64,000 nt of DNA from Pseudomonas sp. UBA6562 (GTDB taxonomy: Bacteria; Pseudomonadota; Gammaproteobacteria; Pseudomonadales; Pseudomonadaceae), in assembly GCF_002434265.1 (NCBI RefSeq), contig NZ_DJJS01000002.1, positions 118,216 through 182,215 of the forward strand. Reading direction: 5' to 3'. A program made the position numbers and the translations under genes. Each line of letters opens with the position of its first letter. Position 1 is the stretch's first letter. The notes below the pieces were generated by a model that ran no database searches, was not told where the DNA came from, and worked only from the letters and a program-made list of their open reading frames with translations. Shown one piece after another: positions 51,237-60,319 of the stretch.

Positions 51237-51543
51237 ATTCTTTTCTCGGAATGTTTAGGTGGGTACCAAGGCTGATTCTCTCTGAACGCCTGGATATCTA
51301 TCGCACCTTTGTTGGCCCTTTTGTTGTCAGACGTTACGTCTCTTTCCGACAGAAAACACCGTATGCCTGATCGGGGAAACGACCTAGGCATGGAAGCCAC
51401 CATTCCTGCGCGAGTCGTAGCCTAGTTCGACAGACATCGTATGTGGTGATCAGTAGTCTTCCCCTTCAATTTGAAGTCCCGCTGCCCGGTCGTGCGCGCA
51501 TGCCGTCCGGGGGCAGGGTGTAACCGTTTCGAGGATTTATTCA
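51237..51543. other. AT-richer intergenic stretch
   Basis: The 307-base gap is clearly richer in A and T than the flanking genes. Short frames on both strands here have no family resemblance or good ribosome sites. It should hold divergent promoters, but I cannot pick out a reliable pair. Confidence 0.35.
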
Positions 51544-52014
51544 TTGGCAGTCAGTACGCTGGATACACACGCATTGTTTGTCCTGGGTGATTTGCGTGCC
51601 CAACTCGTCAAATTGTTCCAGGGGCGTTTCGTTTACATCAGCGAACAAAGCCCGGAAGGGTTGTACATGGCTGAAGTTGACCTTGAAAGCGCGCTGGTGG
51701 TCGACGATAAACAGCGCCTGGAGCTCAAGGTCGGTGACCATTTTCGCGCCGCCGTGTTGCCGAGCCGTGAGGGTGGCAAGCTGGAACTACGCTTTCGCGA
51801 TATCAAATTCAACGTTTATGGCGTAGGCGACTACGCGTTCGTTTCGGTCGAGCAAGGCGAAGGCATCGTGTTCCGCGAGGGGCAGGGCGTCATGTTGGTG
51901 TTCGCCGCGCACCAGCAAGTGCCTGAGGGGCTGGGCAAGCTCCTCAAGGCGGTCACGGGCAAAGTGGCGAAGTGGCGTAAAGGCGAGCTGACCACGTTCA
52001 AAGCCAGCGAATGA
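51544..52014 (+). CDS. Conserved hypothetical protein, PilZ-like beta-rich fold possible
   Basis: The 156-residue protein is beta-strand-rich in its first two thirds (GRFVYISEQ, GLYMAEVDLES, KVGDHFRAAVL) and ends in a basic helix (KAVTGKVAKWRKGE). There is no signal peptide. The start is the TTG at 51544, with GAGGA eight bases before it; no ATG is suitably placed until codon 40. Family unknown to me; a PilZ-like barrel is only a guess. No terminator is obvious after it. Confidence 0.65.
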   Translation: MAVSTLDTHALFVLGDLRAQLVKLFQGRFVYISEQSPEGLYMAEVDLESALVVDDKQRLELKVGDHFRAAVLPSREGGKLELRFRDIKFNVYGVGDYAFVSVEQGEGIVFREGQGVMLVFAAHQQVPEGLGKLLKAVTGKVAKWRKGELTTFKASE

Positions 52015-52216
52015 CGTCTGGCCAGGCTCAGTGCGGGGGTGAGGACGGTTTTGGACATCAAGCTGCGGCGCTGGCCGAGCAATGGCTGAGCAGGCGTGGC
52101 GAACTCCAGGGGAGGTGGCACGATTGAGTCGCGACGCAGCTCTATCAGACACGTCCCCTAGCGTTGGCCAAGCATGCGCGACGCGAGCTGCAGCGTCTTG
52201 TAGAAGGCCAACGCGC

Positions 52217-52579
52217 TTAGTTGCCGCCGTCCCGTCCGCTCACCTCTTCAGGAACATCCTCGCCTGCGGCACGTTTGCGAAACAGCGCTGCCCTGGCCAA
52301 TAGCAGCGTCGTGACCGGCACAGTGATCGACAACAGAATCGGTATCAGCCAGGCATGCAGCACCAGGCTGTGCTTGAGGCTGGAAAAGTACAGGATCGAT
52401 GCCAACGCCACACACCAGGCGCCCAGGGTCGAGGCAAGTGCCGGAGGGTGCATGCGTTGGAAATAGTCTTTCAAACGCACCAGCCCAAACGCACCCAACA
52501 CTGCGAACAGACTACCCGTTAGCAGTAGCGCCGCTGTGATCGCTTCCAGCCAGAAGGGCAGTTCTACAGTCTCGGTCAT
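52217..52579 (-). CDS. shaG: Multisubunit cation/proton antiporter subunit G
   Basis: The 120-residue protein has three membrane helices and the MnhG/PhaG motif FGLVRLKDYFQRMHPPALASTLG. It is the last gene of the six-gene Sha/Mrp operon and overlaps shaF by four bases. The charged C-terminal tail is probably cytoplasmic. The Mrp complex exchanges sodium or potassium for protons across the inner membrane; all subunits are needed. Confidence 0.93.
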   Translation of the reverse strand: MTETVELPFWLEAITAALLLTGSLFAVLGAFGLVRLKDYFQRMHPPALASTLGAWCVALASILYFSSLKHSLVLHAWLIPILLSITVPVTTLLLARAALFRKRAAGEDVPEEVSGRDGGN

Positions 52580-52854
52580 TCGATCACCTCGCCTCTCAAC
52601 AAGAATTTGGCCAGCGCGAATGAACCCACGAAGCCGAACAGCGCAATCAGTAGCGCACCTTCGAAGTAGGTGTCACTGGCGTAACGGATGCCCAGCACCA
52701 GCATCATCAGCATCCCCAATATGTACAGGTAGTCCAACGCCAGCACCCGGTCTTGGGCGGAAGGGCCGCGAAACAGCCTGACCAACGCCAGGCACATCGC
52801 GATGCTGAGGATGAACAAGCTGGCAAGAACGGCATTGGCGAGCAACCCGGTCAT
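52576..52854 (-). CDS. shaF: Multisubunit cation/proton antiporter subunit F
   Basis: The 92-residue protein has three membrane helices with the MnhF motif RLFRGPSAQDRVLALD. It overlaps both neighbours by four bases (ATGA), so the three small subunits are translationally coupled. It belongs to the membrane arm of the Sha/Mrp antiporter. Confidence 0.93.
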   Translation of the reverse strand: MTGLLANAVLASLFILSIAMCLALVRLFRGPSAQDRVLALDYLYILGMLMMLVLGIRYASDTYFEGALLIALFGFVGSFALAKFLLRGEVIE

Positions 52855-53339
52855 TCGAAGATCTCCATCAGGGGGCGTTCGTACACACGCTTGAAATGCT
52901 CGATGAAGGCGGCTTCATCTTCGAGATGGAACACGTGCAACAACAGCATGCTGCGGTCCAACGCCAGCTCCGACCAGACCGTGCCCGGTACGACCGTGGT
53001 AATCATCGACAGTGCAGCCAGCCCGTGCGTATCACGCAGATCCAGTGGGATATGGACGAATACCGAACGGGGGGGGTTAGCGTGCAAGGTCAGCACCTTC
53101 ACCGCCACTTGCAAGTTGGAATGGATGACATCGTAACCTACACGCCCGATCAGTTTTGCAATGGTCCAAGGACGCCTCACGTGAGCATGCTGGGGGCGAA
53201 GTGGGGCCAGAAGCAACGGTGCGAACAGCGCCAGCCCAGCCGCCAGTAGGATGTTGCCAGGGCTGACCGAAAGATTGAGCAACAGCCACAGTACGAAGAG
53301 CGCCGCCGATAACAACGGTGCGGGGAACAGACGGCTCAT
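52851..53339 (-). CDS. shaE: Multisubunit cation/proton antiporter subunit E
   Basis: The 162-residue protein has two N-terminal membrane helices and a cytoplasmic domain with the MnhE motif TTVVPGTVWSELALDRSMLLLHVF. It is required for complex assembly in other Mrp systems. It overlaps shaD by four bases. Confidence 0.92.
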   Translation of the reverse strand: MSRLFPAPLLSAALFVLWLLLNLSVSPGNILLAAGLALFAPLLLAPLRPQHAHVRRPWTIAKLIGRVGYDVIHSNLQVAVKVLTLHANPPRSVFVHIPLDLRDTHGLAALSMITTVVPGTVWSELALDRSMLLLHVFHLEDEAAFIEHFKRVYERPLMEIFE

Positions 53340-55015
53340 GGCTGTGCCTCCAGTTGCTGGTTGGTCGGCCCTGGCAGGGGTTTGCTCGACAGCACGGCCT
53401 CGATGTAGCGGTCTGGCATTTGCAGGCTGGCGGCGGCGTCTTGGGTGTACCTGAGCACCGGTTCAGCCTGGATGCTCAAGGCCAGGCACAATCCCAGCAG
53501 AATTACGATCGGCACGCATTCGTAGCGGCGCAACACGGGGGATGGACGTTCTCCGGGTTTCCAGAACCGTTGGATGCCCACTCTCCCAAATGCGATCAGC
53601 GAGGCAAGCCCCGACAGCACCAGCAAGGTAATCAGCAGCCAGCCGGTGGACGGCAGCGGGTGCTCCGGCGCCATACCCAGGCCTAGGGGATTGAAGAGCG
53701 CACTGATCAAGCCCAACTTGCCGATAAAGCCTGACAGAGGCGGCATGCCGATGACCAGCAAAGCGCAGGCGATGAAGCTCAAGCCCAGGAAGGCCATGGT
53801 CCAGGGAATGACCTGGCCGATGACCGCCTTTTGATTGTCATCCAGGTTGATGCCCCTGGGGGGGTGCAATGACTCCAGCGGGGCCGGCACGGCATCCTCT
53901 TCATCATACAGCGGCTGTTCGTTGGCCGAACGCGAGCGTTCGATCAGTTCGGCCAGCAGGAACAGTGCGCTCAATGCCAGGGTCGAGCTGACCAGGTAGA
54001 ACAGCGCAGCGCCGGTCAGCACTGGCTGGCCGAACCCAACTGCCGCCAATAAAGTCCCGGCCGATACCAGAATGCTCAGCGAGGCCATGCGTTCCAGGCG
54101 TTGCGCCGCCAATAGCGATACCGCCGCCATTGCCAGGGTGGCCAGGCCACCGTATATCAGCCACTGGCCACCGAAGTGCGCCGATGCCCCCGCCTGACCG
54201 GAAAACAGCAGCATCCACAAGCGCAATATGGCGTACAGGCCTACCTTGGTCATGATGGCAAAGAGCGCTGCCACCGGTGCGCTGGCCGAGGCGTAGGCTG
54301 GGACCAGCCAGAAATTCAGCGGCCAGATACCTGCCTTGGCCAGGAAGGCTACAGCCAGGATTGCCGCGCCGGCGTGTAAGAGGCCGCGGTCCGCTTCGGG
54401 CACCAATGGGATTTTCAGCGCCAGGTCGGCAAGGTTCAGCGTTCCGGTAACGCCGTAGATCATGGCTGCGCCGATCAGAAACAACGATGAGGCGAACAGG
54501 TTGATCGCGATGTAGTGCAGGCCGGCCTTGACCCGTGCGCGTCCAGAACCGTGTAGCAGCAAGCCATAAGAGGCTGCGAGCAGCACCTCGAAGAACACGA
54601 ACAGGTTGAACAGGTCCGCCGTGAGAAAGGCCCCGTACAGACCCATCAGTTGCACTTGGAAGAGGGCGTGGAAACTGGCGCCTGCGTTTGCCCAGCGTGC
54701 CCGGGCGAAGAGCAAGGCACTGACACCGAGTATCCCAGTCAAGGTCAGCATCAACGCTGACAGATGGTCGACCACTAGCACGATGCCGAAGGGAGCCGGC
54801 CAGTTACCCGGCAGGTAGACGCCGATCGATTCGGCTGACCCCTGACTTTTGACCCATAACAGCAGGGTGATCGCCACACTGAGTCCGACACAACTCGAGA
54901 TCAGGTTAAGGCGCGCCTTGAGCTGCCGGTGTTTCTCGCCAAGCAGCAGCATCAAGGCGGCGGTCAGCAGCGGTAGCAGAATGGGCATGACGATCATTTG
55001 GTTCATCAGGCTCAT
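53336..55015 (-). CDS. shaD: Multisubunit cation/proton antiporter subunit D
   Basis: The 559-residue protein is an NuoM/N-like proton-translocating subunit with about 14 membrane helices, the conserved motif LFVFFEVLLAASYGLLLHG and the lysine-bearing FLAKAGIWPLNFWLVPAYA. The start at 55015 overlaps the shaC stop (ATGA); the longer open frame upstream lies inside shaC and is discarded. Confidence 0.95.
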   Translation of the reverse strand: MSLMNQMIVMPILLPLLTAALMLLLGEKHRQLKARLNLISSCVGLSVAITLLLWVKSQGSAESIGVYLPGNWPAPFGIVLVVDHLSALMLTLTGILGVSALLFARARWANAGASFHALFQVQLMGLYGAFLTADLFNLFVFFEVLLAASYGLLLHGSGRARVKAGLHYIAINLFASSLFLIGAAMIYGVTGTLNLADLALKIPLVPEADRGLLHAGAAILAVAFLAKAGIWPLNFWLVPAYASASAPVAALFAIMTKVGLYAILRLWMLLFSGQAGASAHFGGQWLIYGGLATLAMAAVSLLAAQRLERMASLSILVSAGTLLAAVGFGQPVLTGAALFYLVSSTLALSALFLLAELIERSRSANEQPLYDEEDAVPAPLESLHPPRGINLDDNQKAVIGQVIPWTMAFLGLSFIACALLVIGMPPLSGFIGKLGLISALFNPLGLGMAPEHPLPSTGWLLITLLVLSGLASLIAFGRVGIQRFWKPGERPSPVLRRYECVPIVILLGLCLALSIQAEPVLRYTQDAAASLQMPDRYIEAVLSSKPLPGPTNQQLEAQP

Positions 55016-55356
55016 TCTTCGCGCTCCCGGCCATCGACATGGTCGGTCCCGGTCAGGCCCCGCGAAGCCAGCATCACCACCAGAAACAGTGCGGTCATGG
55101 CAAAGCTGATGACGATCGCGGTCAGCACCAGCGCTTGTGGCAACGGGTCGGTGTAGTGCAGTAAGTCCTGCGGTACACCGTCCTTGATGATCGGCTCCTT
55201 GCCAATGAACAGGCTGCCCATGCTGAAGATAAACAGGTTCACCCCGTAGGAAAGCAGGCACAGGCCCATGATCACTTGGTAGGTACGGGGGCGCAGAATC
55301 AACCAGACGCCCGATGCGGCGAGCACTCCGATGGCAACGGCTATCACTTCTTCCAT
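55012..55356 (-). CDS. shaC: Multisubunit cation/proton antiporter subunit C
   Basis: The 114-residue NuoK-like protein has three membrane helices and the motif GLCLLSYGVNLFIFSMG; the conserved membrane acidic residue of NuoK is not evident, as usual for MrpC. It shares a TGATG junction with shaA. Part of the Sha/Mrp membrane arm. Confidence 0.94.
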   Translation of the reverse strand: MEEVIAVAIGVLAASGVWLILRPRTYQVIMGLCLLSYGVNLFIFSMGSLFIGKEPIIKDGVPQDLLHYTDPLPQALVLTAIVISFAMTALFLVVMLASRGLTGTDHVDGREREE

Positions 55357-58271
55357 CAGGCAGCTCCTGCTTGCTTGGGTTTGCTCTGGCCACCGGGTCG
55401 GTAGGCGCGGATCGACTGGTGGGCAAGGGCCGTCAGAATCAGCAGTGTCGACCCGACCACCACGCTGAACACGCCGACATCGAACAGCAGCGCACTGGCC
55501 ACATGCATATCACCCAGTACTGGCAGGTCCAGGTGAGCGGTATGGGTTGTAAGGAATGGGTAGCCCAAAGTCATGGCACCAACGCCTGTGAGCGTCGCGC
55601 ACAGCAGGCCGACACCCATCCAGCGAAGGGGCCGCAGGCTCATCTGCGCTTCGACCCATTGGGTGCCCGCCACCATGTACTGGAGAATGAAGGCCACGGA
55701 CATCACCAGGCCTGCGACGAAGCCGCCGCCAGGTTGGTTGTGGCCTCGCATGAACAGGTACATCGACACCAGCAGCGCCATGGGCAACAGCAGGCGCACC
55801 AGTACCGCAGGTACCATCATGAAGCCCAGCGCGGTGTCGGCGGCGTTGCGTGGGTTGACCAGATCGGTGATGACGTCGGGAGCCAGCCGGCGCTGCTGGG
55901 CAGGCAGCTGCATGGTTTCCTTGGGCGGCCTGAAGCGTCGCAGCAGGGCGAATACAGTCATGCCTACCGCTACCAGAACGGTGATCTCGCCGAGGGTGTC
56001 GAAGCCGCGGAAGTCGACCAGCATCACGTTCACCACGTTGGTGCCGCCGCCTTCGGGCAGAGCTCGGCTCAGGTAGAAGGAAGAAATGATGTTGGGGGTA
56101 GGGCGCGTCAACATGGCGTAGGAGAGCAGCGCCATGCCGCCGCCGACCAAACTTGCCAACACCAGGTCGCGCACTCGCCGCATCCGCGCGCGATCCAGAC
56201 TGCCTGGCAGTGGCGATACGCCCTCCAGCCGCCGTGGCAGCCAGCGTAAGCCGAGCAGGATCAACACGGTTGTCACCACTTCCACCACCAGTTGGGTGAG
56301 CGCCAGGTCAGGCGCCGAAAACCAGACGAAGGTAATGCAGGTCATCAAGCCACAAACGCTGACCATGGTCAGTGCCGCCAATCGGTGGTACTTGGCTTGC
56401 CAGGCAGCGCCGATGGCGCAGGCGATCGCGATCAGCCAAAGCGCCACGAATACACCCGAACCCGGAATCTTCGGTCGCTCGCCCCAGGTCAGGCCGCTGT
56501 AGAACATCGGGATCAGCCCCGCTATGAACGCGGCCAGTACCAACATGAACAGCTGGGTTTGCAGGCGCCGGCTGGTCAACGATTTCTCGATACGTTGCGC
56601 CAACAGCATAAGGTGGACCTGGCCTCGCTCGAACAGCCGCTTGCCGTTCAATCGTCCTATCAGCGGGGCATAGTGGAAACGGCCAAGGCGCAGTTGCTTG
56701 CGCAGCACCAGATAGAGCACGACGCCGCCGGACATGGCCACCAAGCTCATGATCATGGGCAGGTTCCAGCCGTGCCAGATGGCCAGGCTGTACTCGGGTA
56801 ACGGTCCGCCAACTACGGGCAATGCCGCAGCGGCCAGCAGGGGGGCGATGGACTGCGCCGGGAAAATACCGACGACCAGGCAGGCCAGGACCAACAGCTC
56901 GACCGGCGCGCGCATCCAGCGTGGCGGCTCATGTGGAATGTGGGGTAGATCTTTGGCAGGTGGGCCGAAGAACACATCGACCGTGAAGCGCAGCGCGTAG
57001 GCCACACTGAATGTACCGGCAAGGGTGGCAATGACCGGTAGTGCGATTTCTACCCACAACGACGAGCTGATGAAAACGGTTTCCGCGAAAAACATTTCTT
57101 TGGACAGGAAGCCATTGAGCAGAGGCACGCCGGCCATCGAGGCGCTGGCGACCATGGCCAGTGTCGCGGTGTAGGGAAGCAGTCTGAACAAGCCGCTCAA
57201 GCGCCGAATGTCGCGGGTGCCGCTTTCGTGGTCGATGATGCCTGCTGCCATGAACAGCGAGGCCTTGAACGTGGCGTGATTGAGGATGTGGAACACTGCG
57301 GCCACTGCCGCCAATGGGCTATTCAACCCCAGTAGCAGGGTGATCAAGCCCAGGTGGCTGATGGTGGAGTAAGCCAGAAGCCCTTTCAGGTCGTTCTGGA
57401 ACATGGCGGCGAAGGCTCCCAGCAGGAGCGTACAGGCACCTGCACCGCCAACGATCCAGAACCACTCTTCGCTGCCAGACAGTACTGGCCAGAACCTTGC
57501 CAGCAGGAATACGCCCGCTTTGACCATGGTGGCCGAATGCAGATAGGCGGATACCGGCGTAGGTGCTGCCATTGCATGCGGCAGCCAGAAATGAAACGGG
57601 AATTGCGCACTCTTGCTCAACGCACCGATCAGGATCAGTGGCAGCAGCACCGGGTACAGCGCGTGCTGGCGAATCTTGTCACCCGCCGCGAGGATCTGGT
57701 CAACGTCGTAGCTGCCCACCACATGCCCCAACAGCAATGCGCCGACCAATAGACACAAGCCCCCCGCACCGGTCACCATCAACGCCATGTAGGCGCCGCG
57801 CCTGGCATCCGCCCGGTGGTGCCAATAACCAATGAGCAGGAAGGAGAACAGGCTGGTCAGTTCCCAGAAGAACACCAATTGAATGAGGTTGCCGGATATC
57901 ACCAAGCCCAGCATGGCGCCCATGAAGGCAAGGAAGAATGCGAAGAATCGCGGCACTGGATCTTGTGGAGACATGTAATAGCGCGCATAGAGCGACACCA
58001 GTGCGCCGATACCCAGCACCAGGAGGCTGAACATCCAGGCGAAGCCATCCATGCGCAGAACCAGGTTAAGCCCCAGACTCGGAAGCCAGAGAAACTCTTC
58101 GCGGATGACGCCGCCGTCGGCAATCTGCGGGTAGAGGAATGCCACCTGAAGGGTACCGGCCAGCGCCACCACTCCCGCAAGAATGGATTCGGCGTTGCGC
58201 GCGTTGTGCGGCAAGACGGCCGCCAGGCAACTGCCTATGAAGGGCAGAAGCAATAGCACTATCAAGGACAT
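55356..58271 (-). CDS. shaA: Multisubunit cation/proton antiporter fused subunit A/B
   Basis: The 971-residue protein joins an NuoL-like MrpA part (residues 1-800; FFWELTSLFSFLLIGYWHHR, SAQFPFHFWLPHAMAAPTPVSA) to a C-terminal MrpB domain (about 820-960; MRGHNQPGGGFVAGLV). The fused form defines the six-gene group 2 Mrp systems, as in P. aeruginosa sha. It is first in the operon. The ATG at 58271 has only a weak GGA upstream; a start nine codons earlier is possible. Confidence 0.95.
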   Translation of the reverse strand: MSLIVLLLLPFIGSCLAAVLPHNARNAESILAGVVALAGTLQVAFLYPQIADGGVIREEFLWLPSLGLNLVLRMDGFAWMFSLLVLGIGALVSLYARYYMSPQDPVPRFFAFFLAFMGAMLGLVISGNLIQLVFFWELTSLFSFLLIGYWHHRADARRGAYMALMVTGAGGLCLLVGALLLGHVVGSYDVDQILAAGDKIRQHALYPVLLPLILIGALSKSAQFPFHFWLPHAMAAPTPVSAYLHSATMVKAGVFLLARFWPVLSGSEEWFWIVGGAGACTLLLGAFAAMFQNDLKGLLAYSTISHLGLITLLLGLNSPLAAVAAVFHILNHATFKASLFMAAGIIDHESGTRDIRRLSGLFRLLPYTATLAMVASASMAGVPLLNGFLSKEMFFAETVFISSSLWVEIALPVIATLAGTFSVAYALRFTVDVFFGPPAKDLPHIPHEPPRWMRAPVELLVLACLVVGIFPAQSIAPLLAAAALPVVGGPLPEYSLAIWHGWNLPMIMSLVAMSGGVVLYLVLRKQLRLGRFHYAPLIGRLNGKRLFERGQVHLMLLAQRIEKSLTSRRLQTQLFMLVLAAFIAGLIPMFYSGLTWGERPKIPGSGVFVALWLIAIACAIGAAWQAKYHRLAALTMVSVCGLMTCITFVWFSAPDLALTQLVVEVVTTVLILLGLRWLPRRLEGVSPLPGSLDRARMRRVRDLVLASLVGGGMALLSYAMLTRPTPNIISSFYLSRALPEGGGTNVVNVMLVDFRGFDTLGEITVLVAVGMTVFALLRRFRPPKETMQLPAQQRRLAPDVITDLVNPRNAADTALGFMMVPAVLVRLLLPMALLVSMYLFMRGHNQPGGGFVAGLVMSVAFILQYMVAGTQWVEAQMSLRPLRWMGVGLLCATLTGVGAMTLGYPFLTTHTAHLDLPVLGDMHVASALLFDVGVFSVVVGSTLLILTALAHQSIRAYRPGGQSKPKQAGAA

Positions 58272-58426
58272 AGCGTTCCAATCGGCAGGAGTTTGCAAAG
58301 AATAATACGTGCCGAAATGTTGAACACCAACACGTAAGCTGTCGCAGAATCCTACAAACCGACGGCAATCTCGTACTTTTCTATTACATGGTTTTGCGAG
58401 CTGCCGCAGTTGGCATGAGAGCGCTG

Positions 58427-59371
58427 CTAGGTTTTGTCCTCACAGCATCGCCCAGGTTCAAAGTCTTCGCCGGGTTTGGGTCGACGCTGGAGTTTGAGTT
58501 CGCTGACCACCACCGCGAGCACGATCAAGCCTGCACCGACCAACGCCAGACCTGGCAGCTGCTCGCCGGCAAGTCGCCCGATCAGGCCGGCCCAGACCGG
58601 CTCGCCGGCATAGATGAGGGTTGCCCTTGTCGGCGATACCGACTTCTGCGCCCAGTTCATCGCCACCTGAATGATTGCGCTCATCGCGCCCAGGCCCAGC
58701 GCACTGAGTACCAAAAGCCATGAGAAGTCGGGTACCGACTCCTGTGTCGGGACCATCATCAGGAACGAAAGCAGCGAGGCTGTGGCCAATTGCACGACGG
58801 TCACTCGACGTACGTCGACCTGACCCGCATAACGGCTGATCAAGATGATCTCGGCAGCGATGGCCACGGCGCTCACCAGTGTTACGCCTTCGCCCCAGCT
58901 CAACTTCAGTGTACCGGCCTCAGGCCCTGCCAGAAGCATCAGCCCGACGAATGCTAGACCGATACCCAAACTTGGCATCACCCCTGGGCGGCGGCCGAGC
59001 ACCACCCACTGCAATAATGGAACGAAAGGCACGTACAGCGCAGTGATGAAAGCCGATTGACTGCTGCTGATCGTTTGTAAGCCCATGGTTTGCAAGCCAT
59101 AGCCAAACATGATGCAGATGCCGATCAACAATCCTGCCTTCAACTCCAATAACGTCAGCCTGGCCAGGCTGCGCGAGCAGATCATGCCTACGAACAGGGC
59201 CGCTGCCGCAAAACGTAACCCTACGAAAAACATCGGCCCGCTGACCGCCATGACGTTGTGCACCAATAGGAACGTTCCGCCCCATAAAAAGGTGATGAAG
59301 ATCAGCACAACCTCTGCTTGGCTTAGTTGAAGCGAAAAGGGCAGACGCTTGTTGTTTGGAACACTGTTCAT
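58427..59371 (-). CDS. EamA/DMT-family metabolite exporter
   Basis: The 314-residue protein has ten membrane helices as two EamA repeats (ITFLWGGTFLLVHNV in the first; SALGLGAMSAIIQVAMNWAQK in the second). Exporters of this family move amino acids or other small metabolites outward. It is divergent from the XRE-cupin regulator gene, with only 71 bases between starts, so that regulator probably controls it. The start at 59371 (MNSVPNNKR) has a weak ribosome site. The 155-base gap to shaA has no gene. Confidence 0.88.
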   Translation of the reverse strand: MNSVPNNKRLPFSLQLSQAEVVLIFITFLWGGTFLLVHNVMAVSGPMFFVGLRFAAAALFVGMICSRSLARLTLLELKAGLLIGICIMFGYGLQTMGLQTISSSQSAFITALYVPFVPLLQWVVLGRRPGVMPSLGIGLAFVGLMLLAGPEAGTLKLSWGEGVTLVSAVAIAAEIILISRYAGQVDVRRVTVVQLATASLLSFLMMVPTQESVPDFSWLLVLSALGLGAMSAIIQVAMNWAQKSVSPTRATLIYAGEPVWAGLIGRLAGEQLPGLALVGAGLIVLAVVVSELKLQRRPKPGEDFEPGRCCEDKT

Positions 59372-59417
59372 CGGCTTGCAGGCTCGGGAAGGGCGGCGCA
59401 CAATCGCCACAAAGTGA

Positions 59418-59429
59418 GCAGTATACTGC
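59418..59429. promoter_or_regulatory. Palindrome overlapping the divergent exporter/regulator promoters
   Basis: GCAGTATACTGC is a perfect 12-bp palindrome in the 71-base gap between the divergent starts. It contains TATACT on both strands, a good -10 for either gene. GTGAGCA occurs on each side of it (59414-59420 and 59443-59449). It is a natural operator for the regulator encoded next to it. Confidence 0.45.
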
Positions 59430-59442
59430 GCAACCCACAACA

Positions 59443-60015
59443 GTGAGCAAGCGTGTGTCCAAATCTTCCGAAGGTCGCGGGTCTGTACTGCAACACGTCA
59501 GTCATAACGTTCGCCAGTTGCGCAATGCGGCCGCGATGAGCCAGACCGCATTGGCGGAACGTTCTGGCGTGAGTCGCAGGATGCTCGTCGCGATCGAGGC
59601 AGGTGAGAAGAACGTCAGTCTGGCGACGCTCGACCGTGTGGCCCATGCGCTAGAGGTACCTTTCACTCAACTGATCCAGGCAGCGGATGAGCGGGATGAT
59701 CGCCGTATCAATGAATTGGCCTGGGTTGGCGAGGCCGGCAGTAAAGCCGTTTTGTTGGGTGCAAGCCCATCCACCCGTGAAGTGGAGTTATGGGAATGGC
59801 GTCTGGAGCCCGGCGAACGCTATGTCAGCGAGGCGGATGCAGAGGGTTGGAGCGAGCAGATCTATGTCGCTGAAGGTTGCCTGACCCTTGTGATTGAGGG
59901 GGTCGAGCATGTCCTGCCCGCTGGTGATTTCTTCGTGTTCGCCAGTAACTGTCAATATGGGTACCGCAACGACGGCGACGTTTTGGTTCGGTTCGTGCGT
60001 AATGTGGTCATTTGA
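59443..60015 (+). CDS. XRE-family regulator with cupin domain
   Basis: The 190-residue protein has an N-terminal lambda-repressor-like helix-turn-helix (about residues 15-75; MSQTALAERSGVSRRMLVAIEAGEKN) and a C-terminal cupin (GWSEQIYVAEGCLTLVIEG, VLPAGDFFVF). Such regulators sense a small metabolite and often control an adjacent exporter. Start choice is uncertain: GTG at 59443 or 59455. No ATG fits and no Shine-Dalgarno sequence is visible, so the transcript may be nearly leaderless given the -10 at 59422. Confidence 0.85.
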   Translation: MSKRVSKSSEGRGSVLQHVSHNVRQLRNAAAMSQTALAERSGVSRRMLVAIEAGEKNVSLATLDRVAHALEVPFTQLIQAADERDDRRINELAWVGEAGSKAVLLGASPSTREVELWEWRLEPGERYVSEADAEGWSEQIYVAEGCLTLVIEGVEHVLPAGDFFVFASNCQYGYRNDGDVLVRFVRNVVI

Positions 60016-60319
60016 ATGGGCGGACCCAGGACTGCGACGGTAGTTTGCATACGTATCGCTAGGCACGTGGGGTGAATGAGCGACTCGATGGTCGTTCGCA
60101 TGATTTGCCGCTCCGATGGCTGGAGTCCTACAACGGCTCCTCGTCACGTCTTGTATGGAGCTGCCATGACCGCTCTGTGAGTCCTCAAGGATATCTGTAG
60201 GAAAAGGCTATAAATGCTGTCGAACTTTCCGCATCGAATAGAAGGCATTCAGTCCAGGTTATGAGCATGCATTGGACTGCTACAGTGGAATTCTTGACTA
60301 ATTTGGAGGTGAAGTGCGC
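60016..60319. other. Intergenic region before the aminopeptidase P gene
   Basis: The 304-base gap contains no supported gene. It has a TGTAGGAAA element near 60196-60204 and a TATAAA at 60209-60214 that may be part of a promoter. A good ribosome site GGAGG lies at 60305-60309. Confidence 0.35.

Noticed and set aside
51164..51403. Short frames on both strands in the AT-richer patch
   Set aside because: They overlap each other and the called small gene, lack ribosome sites and resemble no family.
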